Assembly: GCA_910577325.1 (NCBI GenBank)
Contig: CAJTMR010000015.1
Coordinates: 20,621 to 84,620, forward strand
DNA length: 64,000 nucleotides
Reading direction: 5' to 3'
Source of the DNA: an uncultured Parabacteroides sp.
GTDB taxonomy: Bacteria > Bacteroidota > Bacteroidia > Bacteroidales > Tannerellaceae
Shown here: positions 16,557 to 25,848 of the stretch, in pieces
How the letters are laid out: each line of letters begins with the position of its first letter
Position numbering within the stretch: position 1 is the stretch's first letter
Position numbers and translations under genes: made by a program
Notes under the pieces: generated by a model
The model's database searches: none
The model's input: only the letters and a program-made list of their open reading frames with translations
What the model was told of the DNA's origin: nothing

Positions 16557-17885
16557 ATGATTGACAAGACTGTTTTTGAGAATAAGATAGCCGCATACTA
16601 TACCTTAGGATGCAAGCTGAATTTCGCCGAAACTTCGACCATAGGGAAAGTCCTTGCCGAACAGGGCGTACGCAAAGCGCGTCCGGGCGAAAAGGCTGAT
16701 ATTTGCGTTGTCAACACCTGCTCTGTGACAGAGCTTGCCGACAAGAAATGCCGCCAGGCGATCCGCCGGATCGGCAAACAGCATCCGGGGGCGTTCATCG
16801 TCGTGACCGGCTGCTACGCCCAGTTGAAACCGGAAGAGGTTTCGCATATCGAAGGGGTTGACCTCGTGTTAGGCGCCGAGCAGAAGTTAGACATACTCAT
16901 GTATTTGGACGACTTGAAAAAGAAAGAAGAGGGAGGCGCCGTCATCGCTTCCCAAACGAAAGATATCCGTACCTTCTCCCCCTCCTGCTCAGCGGACGAC
17001 CGTACGCGCCATTTCCTGAAAGTGCAGGACGGATGCGATTATTTCTGTTCCTACTGTACGATCCCCTTTGCCCGCGGACGCAGCCGTAACGGGACGATCG
17101 CCAGCATGGTGAAACAGGCCGAAGAGGTCGCTGCAAGCGGGGGAAAAGAGATCGTGCTGACAGGTGTCAACATCGGCGACTTCGGGAAAAGTACCGGGGA
17201 GACGTTTATCGACCTCATCCGCGCGCTCGACGAGGTGGAAGGAATCGTGCGTTACCGCATCTCTTCCATCGAACCGAACCTGATCACGGACGAAGCGATC
17301 GATTTCGTGGCACGCAGTAAACGCTTCGCTCCCCATTTCCATATCCCGTTGCAGAGCGGAAGCGATGATGTGCTGAAACTGATGCGCCGCCGTTACGACA
17401 CCGCCCTGTTCCGGCATAAGATCGAAAAGATCAAGGAGATCATGCCGCATGCCTTTATCGGCGTAGACGTGATTGTCGGTACGCGGGGCGAGACGGACGC
17501 CTATTTCGAGGACGCCCGCAACTTTATCGAAAGCTTGGATATCAGCCAGTTGCACGTGTTCAGCTATTCGGAACGGCCGGGTACACAGGCTCTTAAGATC
17601 GATTACGTCGTCGATGCAAAAACCAAGCATTCACGTAGCCAACAATTGCTGGACATATCGGACCGCAAGTTTCATACATTCTACGAGACCCATATCGGCC
17701 AAAAAGCAAATGTCCTGTTTGAACAAACACACAAAAAAGGCATGATGCACGGCTTTACCGAGAATTACATAAAAGCGGAGATTCCTTACGATGGTTCACT
17801 GGTAAACGAAGCTCGGCAAGTCACATTGGAAGGTTGGAACGAAGACAAAACAGCGTTAGTAGTAAAGATTATAGAACACCTATAA
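16557..17885 (+). CDS. mtaB: tRNA t6A37 2-methylthiotransferase MtaB
   Basis: A 442-aa radical-SAM methylthiotransferase. It adds a methylthio group to t6A at position 37 of ANN-decoding tRNAs. The N-terminal UPF0004 domain has the three cluster cysteines in YTLGCKLNFAETS, VVNTCSVTE and VTGCYAQ. The radical-SAM cluster is DGCDYFCSYCTIPFARGRSR and a C-terminal TRAM-like domain follows. YTLGCKLNFAETS distinguishes MtaB from MiaB and RimO. It is first in a probable unit with the acyltransferase (27 bases on) and glycosyltransferase genes. Confidence 0.92.
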   Translation: MIDKTVFENKIAAYYTLGCKLNFAETSTIGKVLAEQGVRKARPGEKADICVVNTCSVTELADKKCRQAIRRIGKQHPGAFIVVTGCYAQLKPEEVSHIEGVDLVLGAEQKLDILMYLDDLKKKEEGGAVIASQTKDIRTFSPSCSADDRTRHFLKVQDGCDYFCSYCTIPFARGRSRNGTIASMVKQAEEVAASGGKEIVLTGVNIGDFGKSTGETFIDLIRALDEVEGIVRYRISSIEPNLITDEAIDFVARSKRFAPHFHIPLQSGSDDVLKLMRRRYDTALFRHKIEKIKEIMPHAFIGVDVIVGTRGETDAYFEDARNFIESLDISQLHVFSYSERPGTQALKIDYVVDAKTKHSRSQQLLDISDRKFHTFYETHIGQKANVLFEQTHKKGMMHGFTENYIKAEIPYDGSLVNEARQVTLEGWNEDKTALVVKIIEHL

Positions 17886-17912
17886 GTCATCATTCACACA
17901 AATAAGGTCATT

Positions 17913-18800
17913 ATGTGGAATAAAATACAATATGCGCTTATCTACAGTTGGGTAAAAGTTCATGCCCTATTGCCGATGTGGGCGCTGTATATATTATCGG
18001 ATATCCTTTATGTACTGATTTATAAAGTCGTCAGATACAGGTTGAAGGTGGTCAGGCAGAATATGAAAGCTTCTTTCCCCGATAAATCGGACACCGAACT
18101 GAGCCGGCTGGAACGCGAGTTCTACCACCATTTCGCCGACTACATAGTCGAAACGATCAAGCTCGCCCACATCTCCCTTGAAGAGTTACAACACAGGGCT
18201 TTTCTGAAAAATCCCGAACTGGTAGACAAGTTAATGGAGAAAGGACACACTTGTTTCATCCTTTTGATGGGACATTACGGCAACTGGGAATGGTTTTCCG
18301 GCTCGACATCCCGTTTCAAGGACTCCCGCATCTATCAGATATACCGGCCACTCAACAGTCAAGTATTTGACCGTCTGTTCATCAATCTGCGAACAAAATT
18401 CGGCTCTTTAGGGATCAAAAAACAGGATACCGTGCGTGATGTCATCACCTTGAAAAAAGATAAAACCCGCTGTGTCGTCATCTTTATCGCCGATCAGACA
18501 CCGAGCCGGAACAACCTACATTATTGGACGACCTTCTTGAATCAGGATTCTTCCATCCTGACCGGCCCCGAACGCCTTGCCCGCAAACTGGATCTACCGG
18601 TCATATTCCTCGATACGAAGCAGGTAAAACGCGGCTACTACACCGTAGACATGAAATTACTGACCGAGACTCCCAAAGAAACTCCCGAAAATTGGATTAC
18701 CGAACAATATGCTCGCTTGATGGAGAAATGTATCCTTCGTGATCCGGCTGGTTGGCTTTGGACACACAAGAGATGGAAATACAAGAGAGTGGCAAATTAA
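17913..18800 (+). CDS. LpxL/HtrB-type lipid A acyltransferase family protein
   Basis: A 295-aa inner-membrane acyltransferase. An N-terminal hydrophobic helix (residues 15-40) is followed by a segment of the late lipid A acyltransferase family with the HX4E catalytic motif in ILLMGHYGNWEW. A second family block is IFIADQTPSRNN. It likely transfers an acyl chain to lipid A or a related lipid. Position between mtaB and the family 2 glycosyltransferase is consistent with envelope lipid synthesis. The end overlaps the open frame upstream of the glycosyltransferase ATG, not the gene itself. Confidence 0.85.
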   Translation: MWNKIQYALIYSWVKVHALLPMWALYILSDILYVLIYKVVRYRLKVVRQNMKASFPDKSDTELSRLEREFYHHFADYIVETIKLAHISLEELQHRAFLKNPELVDKLMEKGHTCFILLMGHYGNWEWFSGSTSRFKDSRIYQIYRPLNSQVFDRLFINLRTKFGSLGIKKQDTVRDVITLKKDKTRCVVIFIADQTPSRNNLHYWTTFLNQDSSILTGPERLARKLDLPVIFLDTKQVKRGYYTVDMKLLTETPKETPENWITEQYARLMEKCILRDPAGWLWTHKRWKYKRVAN

Positions 18801-18838
18801 AAGAGGCAAATTACCCCCCAAAAAGAACATGCGAAATT

Positions 18839-19882
18839 ATGAAAACAAACGAAAACTCTCAACAAGATAAAAGGGTTGCCGTTGTTATCCTGAACTGGAA
18901 CGGCCGGGCGCTGATGGAGGAGTTTCTTCCCTCCGTTGTCGCATACACACCCAGCAAACAGGCGGAAATAATCGTTGCCGACAACGGCTCTACAGACGAT
19001 TCCATCGAGATGTTAAAGACAAAATTTCCGATGGTCCACATCATCCGGTTGGACAAAAATTACGGCTTTGCCGAAGGATATAACCAAGCATTGAAGCACA
19101 TCAGACACGAATACGCAGTCCTACTCAACAGCGATGTCGAAGTCACCCCAGGATGGCTGGATGCACCAGTCACCGCAATGGATGCCGACAAAACCATAGC
19201 CGGGGTTCAGCCCAAGATACGTGCCCAACGGAATAAGGAATATTTCGAGTATGCCGGAGCGGCCGGGGGATACATGGACCGATACGGCTATCCATATTGC
19301 CGTGGACGTGTCCTGCACATCGTGGAAAAAGATTCAGGACAATATGACACGCCGACCGATCTGCTTTGGGCCACGGGAGCCTGCCTGTTCGTCCGTACAT
19401 CAATTTACAAGGAAGTCGGTGGTCTCGATGCCGGTTTCTTTGCCCATCAGGAGGAAATCGATATGTGCTGGCGACTACGTTCGCGCGGCTACCGACTGGT
19501 TTGTATGCCATCATCGGTCGTGTATCACGTAGGAGGCGCGACGTTGAATGTCGAGAGTCCACGCAAGACGTTCCTCAATTTCCGCAACAACCTCCTGATG
19601 CTCTATAAGAATTTGCCCGAAAAGGATTTAAAACACGTGATGCGTGTACGTTTCTGGCTGGACTATATCGCCGCGGCCAAGTTTCTGCTGACCGGTCATT
19701 ACTCAAACGCCCTGGCTGTATATGAGGCCCGGAAAGCGTTCCATGAACTCAAACCTTTATACGTACCGGTCCGCCAGAAAAATCTTGCCTTGACAAAACT
19801 TCCCGACATCCCGGAACTACGGAAAAAAAGCCTGATCCTGGCGTTCTATCTACAAAGGAAAAAGAGATTTACGGAATTGTAG
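18839..19882 (+). CDS. Family 2 glycosyltransferase
   Basis: A protein of about 347 aa starting at the ATG at 18839 (MKTNENSQQDKRVAVVILNWNGR); the frame is open further upstream inside the acyltransferase gene. The GT-A fold is shown by VVILNWNG near the start, IIVADNGSTDDSIEML, the DxD-like LLNSDVEVTPGW, and the acceptor-side HQEEIDMCWRLRSRGYRL. It is a cytoplasmic inverting glycosyltransferase of the rhamnosyltransferase-like group. The sugar and acceptor are unknown; context suggests an envelope glycan. The gene converges on marC with only an 11-base gap. Confidence 0.87.
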   Translation: MKTNENSQQDKRVAVVILNWNGRALMEEFLPSVVAYTPSKQAEIIVADNGSTDDSIEMLKTKFPMVHIIRLDKNYGFAEGYNQALKHIRHEYAVLLNSDVEVTPGWLDAPVTAMDADKTIAGVQPKIRAQRNKEYFEYAGAAGGYMDRYGYPYCRGRVLHIVEKDSGQYDTPTDLLWATGACLFVRTSIYKEVGGLDAGFFAHQEEIDMCWRLRSRGYRLVCMPSSVVYHVGGATLNVESPRKTFLNFRNNLLMLYKNLPEKDLKHVMRVRFWLDYIAAAKFLLTGHYSNALAVYEARKAFHELKPLYVPVRQKNLALTKLPDIPELRKKSLILAFYLQRKKRFTEL

Positions 19883-19893
19883 ACAGAGAGGTA

Positions 19894-20538
19894 TCAATTG
19901 GCGGCATGTTGCAATATGTCAATCATGATCGGCTTGAAACCGCTCACGAAACACTCCACGGCAATCACCATCAAGATCAACCCCATCAAGCGCATCATTA
20001 CATTGTTGCCAGTCTCGCCCATGTAACGATTTAGACGAGTGGAAGCGCGGAGAATCAGGTAAGTGATAAAATAAATCAGACCAATCGTCCCGATCAGGAT
20101 GCACTTCATGGCCAAAGTGACGGCATCATCCATCAACATCAACGCATTGGCTATCGCACCGGGACCGCAAAGCATCGGAATAGCAAGGGGCGTAATGGAA
20201 ATATCATTCACATACGTCTTCACCTCTTCTTCTTTCAACTTGGCCTTCGCATAGCGAGCCTGCAACATATCGAAACCGATCGTGAAGATGATGATCCCCC
20301 CTGCGATACGGAACCCATTTGTCGAAATACCGAAAAACTTGAACAGGAACTGCCCGGAGAAAGTGAAAAGCATCAGCGTCAGAAACGACACGATCGTGGC
20401 ACGGCGAACAATTGCGCGACGCTGTTCCTCACTCATGCCATTCGTCATGGTCAGAAAGACAGGCATCGTACCCAACGGATTTGTCAACGTAAAAAACGAA
20501 GTAAAACATAAAAGAAAGAAAGGCAACAATGAATCCAT
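19894..20538 (-). CDS. MarC family integral membrane protein
   Basis: A 214-aa protein with about six transmembrane helices and the MarC opening FTLTNPLGTMPVFLTMTNG. A second family segment is ITPLAIPMLCGPGAIANALML. MarC proteins are of unknown function; an early link with multiple antibiotic resistance was withdrawn. It is transcribed toward the glycosyltransferase gene with almost no space for a terminator, so the convergent transcripts may overlap. The hydrogenase gene ends 18 bases upstream, so marC is probably read through from it. Confidence 0.88.
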   Translation of the reverse strand: MDSLLPFFLLCFTSFFTLTNPLGTMPVFLTMTNGMSEEQRRAIVRRATIVSFLTLMLFTFSGQFLFKFFGISTNGFRIAGGIIIFTIGFDMLQARYAKAKLKEEEVKTYVNDISITPLAIPMLCGPGAIANALMLMDDAVTLAMKCILIGTIGLIYFITYLILRASTRLNRYMGETGNNVMMRLMGLILMVIAVECFVSGFKPIMIDILQHAAN

Positions 20539-20556
20539 GATCGTCAGATTTATAGA

Positions 20557-22002
20557 TTAATACTTTGTAAGCTCTTTAAGCAACTGCTTCTGCCCGGCAG
20601 TCCTATCACCATGTACACAGGGACCTGTCACACAACCGCCTTCGCAAGCCATCACCTCAATAAATTGTCCCGGGGCCTTACCCGTCTTGGCATAAGCACG
20701 CAACAAAGCGACGTTCTTCTTCGTAAGGTTGGCTACCTGGATCGTATTCAAACTGGCATCCTGGTCTTCTTTCAAGTAGACCTTCACCGCATTGATTACA
20801 CCCCCTGCCTGCGCAAATCCATGTGCCTCGCGTACAGAGTTACGCAAGACGGTAAACGGTTGTGCCTCTTCCACCTTGATATCCATGCCAGACAACACAG
20901 AACCTACCTCCTCGAACGTGAGTGTAAAATCCACACACGGATCCATATTCACTTCTTTCCGCTTTGCCACGCACGGGCCGACGAACACAATTTTGGCATC
21001 CGGATATTTCTTTTTCACAATCCGGGCTGTGTAGTACATTGGCGAACCGGTAGTCGAAATATATTTTTTCAAATCCGGGATATGTTTCTCGGCAAGCTGG
21101 ATATAAGAAGGACAACAACTGGTCGTCATAAATGGTTGGCCTTCCGCCAACTTCTCTTTCAGTTCTTCGGCCTCATGACGAGTCGTCTCCATCGCCCCCT
21201 GTGCGACCTCGACAACTTCGAGAAAGCCCAGCGACTTAATAGCACCATAGACCTTTTCCACCGGAGCCGCAAACTGAGCCAAAATGGACGGAGCGACAAT
21301 GGCCACCATCGGTTCCTTGTTACGTAGGCATTGCAGTATATCGAACACTTGAGAAATCTCGAAAATCGCCCCGAAAGGACAGGCATTCACGCATTTACCG
21401 CAATATATACATTTGGATTCGTCAATATGTTCCACCCCATACTCATCCTTGCTTATCGCCTTGACCGGACAGACTTCCTCGCAAGGGATCGGAATATATA
21501 CGATCGCATGATAGGGGCAGTTCTGATGGCATTTACCGCAACTGATACAAGCATCATGATCAATCTCGGCCTGTCCATTCTTCTTGAAACGGATCGCGTC
21601 TTTCGGGCAGTTCATATAGCAACTACGCGCCACACAACCACGGCAAAGGTTTGTAATTTCATAATTCACCTGCACACAAGACGAACAGGCTTCGTCCACA
21701 ACACACATCAGGTTTTCTTTCTTATTTTCCGAACGTAACAATGCTTGTTTGGCATATTCGGACAAAGGAGTCAGCTCGTCAACCTCATCCTGCATGTCAA
21801 ACCCGAGAAGCGGCAGTGTCTTATACTTCCAAACAGCTCGCTCCTTGTGTACACAGCAACGACCTATGACTTTCGACTTACGGGGACTCAACTCGATAGG
21901 CAACCGGTCTATCTCCTCAAGCAGACGGTTTTCTTTCCAAAGTTTCACTAACTTCGCCAGCAATCCGTGGCGGACAATCATTACATTGTTGGTAAATGCC
22001 AT
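20557..22002 (-). CDS. Monomeric [FeFe] hydrogenase, group B-like
   Basis: A 481-aa iron-only hydrogenase. The N-terminal part has ferredoxin-like [4Fe-4S] motifs (cysteines at 120, 123, 128, 132; 152, 155, 158, 162; 198, 201, 204, 208, with extra 174 and 178). The catalytic domain has all H-cluster cysteines: TTSCCPSY (Cys296, proton-transfer, and Cys297), VGPCVAKRKE (Cys344) and EVMACEGGCVTGPC (Cys453, Cys457). The classical L3 ending GGGQP is absent and reads GPCVHGD, which fits group B hydrogenases of gut anaerobes. These likely use reduced ferredoxin to make H2. No HydEFG maturases are in the window. The promoter is a perfect consensus. Confidence 0.9.
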   Translation of the reverse strand: MAFTNNVMIVRHGLLAKLVKLWKENRLLEEIDRLPIELSPRKSKVIGRCCVHKERAVWKYKTLPLLGFDMQDEVDELTPLSEYAKQALLRSENKKENLMCVVDEACSSCVQVNYEITNLCRGCVARSCYMNCPKDAIRFKKNGQAEIDHDACISCGKCHQNCPYHAIVYIPIPCEEVCPVKAISKDEYGVEHIDESKCIYCGKCVNACPFGAIFEISQVFDILQCLRNKEPMVAIVAPSILAQFAAPVEKVYGAIKSLGFLEVVEVAQGAMETTRHEAEELKEKLAEGQPFMTTSCCPSYIQLAEKHIPDLKKYISTTGSPMYYTARIVKKKYPDAKIVFVGPCVAKRKEVNMDPCVDFTLTFEEVGSVLSGMDIKVEEAQPFTVLRNSVREAHGFAQAGGVINAVKVYLKEDQDASLNTIQVANLTKKNVALLRAYAKTGKAPGQFIEVMACEGGCVTGPCVHGDRTAGQKQLLKELTKY

Positions 22003-22031
22003 GGTGAATATATTATTTGTGCTTCAAGCCA

Positions 22032-22064
22032 CAAAGATACGGAGCATATAGCTCTCCCGCCAAA
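22032..22064 (-). promoter_or_regulatory. Consensus promoter of the [FeFe] hydrogenase gene
   Basis: Minus strand: TTTG (22061-22064), 21 nt, TATCTTTG (22032-22039). Both boxes match the Bacteroidota consensus. The start codon is about 30 bases downstream at 22002. Confidence 0.85.
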
Positions 22065-22187
22065 TAACAGACAGGCTAAATTATAAAAATCTGTCAAACC
22101 TTATGAAAGGGGAAAAGGAAGTTCATACTCACCTCCCCTCCGGAGAAGATAACCGATGGCTTTTCAACACGCTTCCAAAGGATAATG

Positions 22188-22550
22188 TCAAAAAAACGTT
22201 TCGCTAAGAATGATTGATGCACTATGGACATCACCTCCAAAGGGTGGATTAAGCTTGGAGAGTTTCAACTCAATAGCCGCCAGTCCGGGAAAACGATCTT
22301 TCAGAGCATACAAAATCCGTCCTGCCACATGTTCGATCAGCTTGGAAGGTATATCCATCTGCTCTTTCACGATTGTATAAACAGTAGCGTAGTTGATCGT
22401 ATCCTCCAGTTCGTCACTTTTCACGGCCTGTTCCAAAGAAGCCGTAAGAACCAAGTTCACGACAAAATGATTTCCAACCTTTGCCTCTTGCGGCATCACC
22501 CCGTGGTAGGCATAGAATTTCATTGCCTCCAGCTCTATCCTTGTTGTCAT
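22188..22550 (-). CDS. folB: Dihydroneopterin aldolase
   Basis: A 120-aa enzyme of folate biosynthesis that cleaves 7,8-dihydroneopterin to 6-hydroxymethyl-dihydropterin and glycolaldehyde. Family features are IELEAMKFYAYHGVMPQEAKVGNHFVV with the conserved YHG, DTINYATVYTIVKEQM, KLIEHVAGRI (catalytic-site region) and the C-terminal lysine segment IELKLSKLNPPFGG. Length is typical (115-125). It is expressed alone and is divergent from the bactofilin gene, with 89 bases between. Confidence 0.93.
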   Translation of the reverse strand: MTTRIELEAMKFYAYHGVMPQEAKVGNHFVVNLVLTASLEQAVKSDELEDTINYATVYTIVKEQMDIPSKLIEHVAGRILYALKDRFPGLAAIELKLSKLNPPFGGDVHSASIILSETFF

Positions 22551-22609
22551 AATTCGTTATTTTATCTGTAAATGTAAATAAAGTAAACCTTTCTGCCAAA
22601 AAATAGTCT

Positions 22610-22617
22610 TATATTTG
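22610..22617 (+). promoter_or_regulatory. -7 element of the bactofilin gene
   Basis: TATATTTG at 22610-22617 matches TAnnTTTG, 22 bases before the ATG at 22640. No good -33 box at the right spacing. Confidence 0.45.
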
Positions 22618-22639
22618 CACTAAGCAACTAACTACATAT

Positions 22640-23011
22640 ATGATGGGAATAAAACAAAAAGAAGAAAACACAAACAGCGGGTTGCATAACACCCTCGCGG
22701 CCGGTACTACTGTAAAAGGGAATATCATAACGGAAACTGATTTCCGCCTCGATGGCATAATCGAAGGAGACGTAAATTGTAGCGGTAAGATCGTGATCGG
22801 ACCGAAAGGAAAAGTCACGGGAAATATTATTTCAGCAAATGCCGAAATATTGGGAGAAGTGGAAGGTACTATACGTGTCAGTGCCAAACTTGTCCTAAAA
22901 GCAACAGCCGTCATCAAAGGCGACATTATCACCCAAACTCTGGAGATCGAACCGAACGCCCGTTTCAACGGAGTTTGCAAGATGTCAGGTGAAGAAAAGG
23001 CATCAAAATAA
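22640..23011 (+). CDS. Bactofilin (polymer-forming cytoskeletal protein)
   Basis: A 123-aa bactofilin. The central right-handed beta-helix (about residues 25-112) is visible as repeating short strands: LAAGTTVKGNIITETDFRLDG, IEGDVNCSGKIVIGPKGKVTG, IISANAEILGEVEGTIRV and SAKLVLKATAVIKGDI. Short polar ends flank the helix, as in the family. Bactofilins polymerise without nucleotide and place cell-wall or envelope machinery. The start is ATG-ATG; either Met could be used. The gene is isolated between folB and malQ, ending at a strong terminator. Confidence 0.9.
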   Translation: MMGIKQKEENTNSGLHNTLAAGTTVKGNIITETDFRLDGIIEGDVNCSGKIVIGPKGKVTGNIISANAEILGEVEGTIRVSAKLVLKATAVIKGDIITQTLEIEPNARFNGVCKMSGEEKASK

Positions 23012-23035
23012 AATCCAATTTATTACTTTATATAA

Positions 23036-23070
23036 TTTAGGCACGGATTGCATGAGCATCCGTGCCTAAA
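23036..23070. terminator. Perfect hairpin between bactofilin and malQ genes
   Basis: TTTAGGCACGGAT (23036-23048) and its exact complement (23058-23070) form a 13-bp stem with a 9-base loop. It lies between convergent genes and probably serves both, though long T runs are lacking. Confidence 0.75.
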
Positions 23071-23098
23071 AATTGCAAAGCAAACAAAATGTCCACCC

Positions 23099-25783
23099 TT
23101 ATTTCCTCCCTGAATTCTTAATCAGTTCTATAATCTTATTATTCAAGCTATCTGCCTCGATCAGTTTTTCCAACGTAATGTGCATCCTGTAACACCAGTA
23201 ATGGTTCGGATCGGACGGGACATTGATACGTTCCGCTTCGTAATCTCTCCGCTTGACAGAATCGTCCATAGCAAACCAGTCTTGCATGGGGATAATGGTC
23301 AACATCGAAGAGGTTGCCAGATGATTGGAGACGATCTGCGTCGCCACATCCGCCGTACATTCTTCCGGCGCATCCCCGGCATGTCCCAACACATTGTTAT
23401 AATAACGCTGCGTCTTACCGCGGTCCTCTTTCCACCAACTACGGAGCGGAGTCATATCATGAGTGGATGTCGTACAGACCGAATGATAAGGTAGTTTATG
23501 CAAATCCGTGAACTCGCGTTGCGGAGTCTTTGGCATACGTTCTATTTCCAGGCTGAATATCTGCAACTTGTTCATCACATCTGGTACAGACTCCGGAATC
23601 ATCCCTAAATCCTCGCCGCATACCAGCATATTCGTGCCACCTACCAACGGAGTCAAACGGCTAAAGGCTTGCGCCTTCCAAAACTCATTATGGCGATGAT
23701 AAAAAAAGTCCCAATACAACTGGTCGAAAGCATACTGGTCGGAAGCACTCAATTCACGATACAGATAGGACTGGCTGGCCAAAATACGCGGATGGAATTT
23801 ATCCGGGTCACGCGGGTCACGCAAGAACAGCACTTCATTGGCTATAGCAAACAACCCATTCTTGATTCGAAGGGATATTTCGTCCGTCTTTCCAGCAAAC
23901 AAGGCTTCTACCTTGCGTTGCGTATCGCAAAAAGGTTTCAACCTGAAATATCGCGATGACGACTGGTCCAGAAACGTACCGATAACCTCTTCCGTCCGAT
24001 CGCCAAACAATTCAGGTAAAAACTCACAATTAATATGCGGAGTAGTCAGATTGGCTTCATTAAAACTCAAACCGTATTGTTCGATCTCATTCGAGGTAAG
24101 CGGCAAAGCCGGGTTGAAATGCCCGCAAAGTCCCTGAACATAATCCAACGGTACTTCCCAAATACGGAAAAAACCCAAAATATGATCGATACGGAAGCAA
24201 TCGAAATAATCTTCTAACTTATGGAAACGTTTTTTCCACCAGAAGAAATCATCATTCTCCATCGTATCCCAATTATAGGTCGGGAACCCCCAGTTCTGAC
24301 CATTCACAGAAAAATCGTCAGGTGGAGCACCGGCTTGCCCACTCATATTGAAATATTTCGGTTCCATCCATGCTTCTACACTCGTACGGTTCACTCCTAT
24401 AGGCAAATCTCCTTTCAGCACGATCCCGTTCTTGCGAGCATAATCGGAAACACCTTTAAACTGGGTATGCAGGATATATTGCAGGAAATACTGAAAAGAT
24501 ATTTCCGAATACCCCTTACCTGTCACGGAACAAAGCTCACAAATGCTATTTTCGTCAAATATAGAATATTCTTCCCATTGTGTAAAGTCGGAAGTCCGGA
24601 ACGTGTCACGCAGGTAACAATAGGCAGCATAGGGCATCAACCAACGTTCATTCTGCGCAAAGAACTCCCGATATCCGGCCGTGGACAGAATCGCCTCCCC
24701 CTCCTGCCTGAAGTATTCCCGGCAATATTCCAGTTTATATCGAACGACCTGTTCGTAGTCTACAGCATCCAAATCATTCAACTCAGCCTGTTTTCGTGCG
24801 AAAAAGGCTGCTCTTTCCGGATCTGCCAGTTCTCCCAAATCAAGCAAACTGATATACATTGGGTGAAGAGCATAAATTGAAATGGCACTATAAGGATACG
24901 AATCATTACGGGTATGCGTCGTTGTCGTGTCATTCATCGGAAGCACCTGAATGATACGTTGCCGCGTTTTCTTGACCCAATCCACCAACATACGCAAATC
25001 TCTCAAGTCACCGACGCCGAAGCTTTTTTCCGAACGTAAGGAAAAGACCGGGATCACCGAACCAGCACACCGCCACAAGGACAGATTGTCACGAAAATAA
25101 AGACCCGAAACGATCGCGGTCTCTCCTTCCTGTTGAGAAGGCAGATTCAAGACACGGTTCTCATCTTCTTCCCAGTATAAAGGTTGTTGCTGGTCATCAC
25201 AGATCAAAAATTTATATTCCAACGGATAAGTAATCTCATTAGCATCCAAGTCTATATGCCATACAGGGAAAGTATCACAACTCAATATCAACGCTTTATC
25301 AGGATGCCAGTTACCCAAACATTCCTGATTGCCGGTAATAGCCACACGCTGGTTCTTTTCGACACGCGGAACGGATATCTTTATAGTCAACCTTTTTCCA
25401 CTCTTTACCACTCGTTCGTGTGTATTACACGGATGGGCAAACAAACTTTTAGTAAATGCGGAGGAATAAAAGGCCAGATTAGCAGGGCGAACCTGCCAAT
25501 AATCATATAACGTATATTGATCCGCCTGACCGATAAAAAATACCTGATGGTTCTTTTCCCATTCCTCAAATATCTGCCTATCGTTTACACTCAGAAAATA
25601 TCTGTATTCTATATCCTTGACAGGAGAGGCCACTTCCAGCTCAAGCTGCCAGTTCCCATCTCCCTTATAGCTCATTTCTTTTGCCAAAGCCGACTCCCAG
25701 GAACCCAATTCAGGAATCGATCCTACAACACATAACTTCTGCCCCCAAACAGTATGGAAGTTAATATTAAAAGTGATTTTCAT
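23099..25783 (-). CDS. malQ: 4-alpha-glucanotransferase (amylomaltase, GH77) with CBM20 modules
   Basis: An 894-aa GH77 enzyme. Residues 1-110 and about 128-230 are two starch-binding CBM20-type modules (WGQKLCVVGSIPELGSW; RVAITGNQECLGNWHPD). The catalytic barrel follows, with the nucleophile Asp in FDCFRIDHILGFFRIWEVP, acid/base Glu in VCGEDLGMIP and the third Asp in TTSTHDMTPLR. It transfers maltooligosaccharide segments and supports maltose and glycogen use. Two N-terminal CBM20s in front of GH77 is the plant DPE2-like arrangement, also usual in Bacteroidetes. No other starch genes are adjacent. Confidence 0.93.
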   Translation of the reverse strand: MKITFNINFHTVWGQKLCVVGSIPELGSWESALAKEMSYKGDGNWQLELEVASPVKDIEYRYFLSVNDRQIFEEWEKNHQVFFIGQADQYTLYDYWQVRPANLAFYSSAFTKSLFAHPCNTHERVVKSGKRLTIKISVPRVEKNQRVAITGNQECLGNWHPDKALILSCDTFPVWHIDLDANEITYPLEYKFLICDDQQQPLYWEEDENRVLNLPSQQEGETAIVSGLYFRDNLSLWRCAGSVIPVFSLRSEKSFGVGDLRDLRMLVDWVKKTRQRIIQVLPMNDTTTTHTRNDSYPYSAISIYALHPMYISLLDLGELADPERAAFFARKQAELNDLDAVDYEQVVRYKLEYCREYFRQEGEAILSTAGYREFFAQNERWLMPYAAYCYLRDTFRTSDFTQWEEYSIFDENSICELCSVTGKGYSEISFQYFLQYILHTQFKGVSDYARKNGIVLKGDLPIGVNRTSVEAWMEPKYFNMSGQAGAPPDDFSVNGQNWGFPTYNWDTMENDDFFWWKKRFHKLEDYFDCFRIDHILGFFRIWEVPLDYVQGLCGHFNPALPLTSNEIEQYGLSFNEANLTTPHINCEFLPELFGDRTEEVIGTFLDQSSSRYFRLKPFCDTQRKVEALFAGKTDEISLRIKNGLFAIANEVLFLRDPRDPDKFHPRILASQSYLYRELSASDQYAFDQLYWDFFYHRHNEFWKAQAFSRLTPLVGGTNMLVCGEDLGMIPESVPDVMNKLQIFSLEIERMPKTPQREFTDLHKLPYHSVCTTSTHDMTPLRSWWKEDRGKTQRYYNNVLGHAGDAPEECTADVATQIVSNHLATSSMLTIIPMQDWFAMDDSVKRRDYEAERINVPSDPNHYWCYRMHITLEKLIEADSLNNKIIELIKNSGRK

Positions 25784-25848
25784 GGTACTTTAATATATTT
25801 ATGATTTCTGATTATGATTTACACATCGACGATAAATCATAAATCTTT

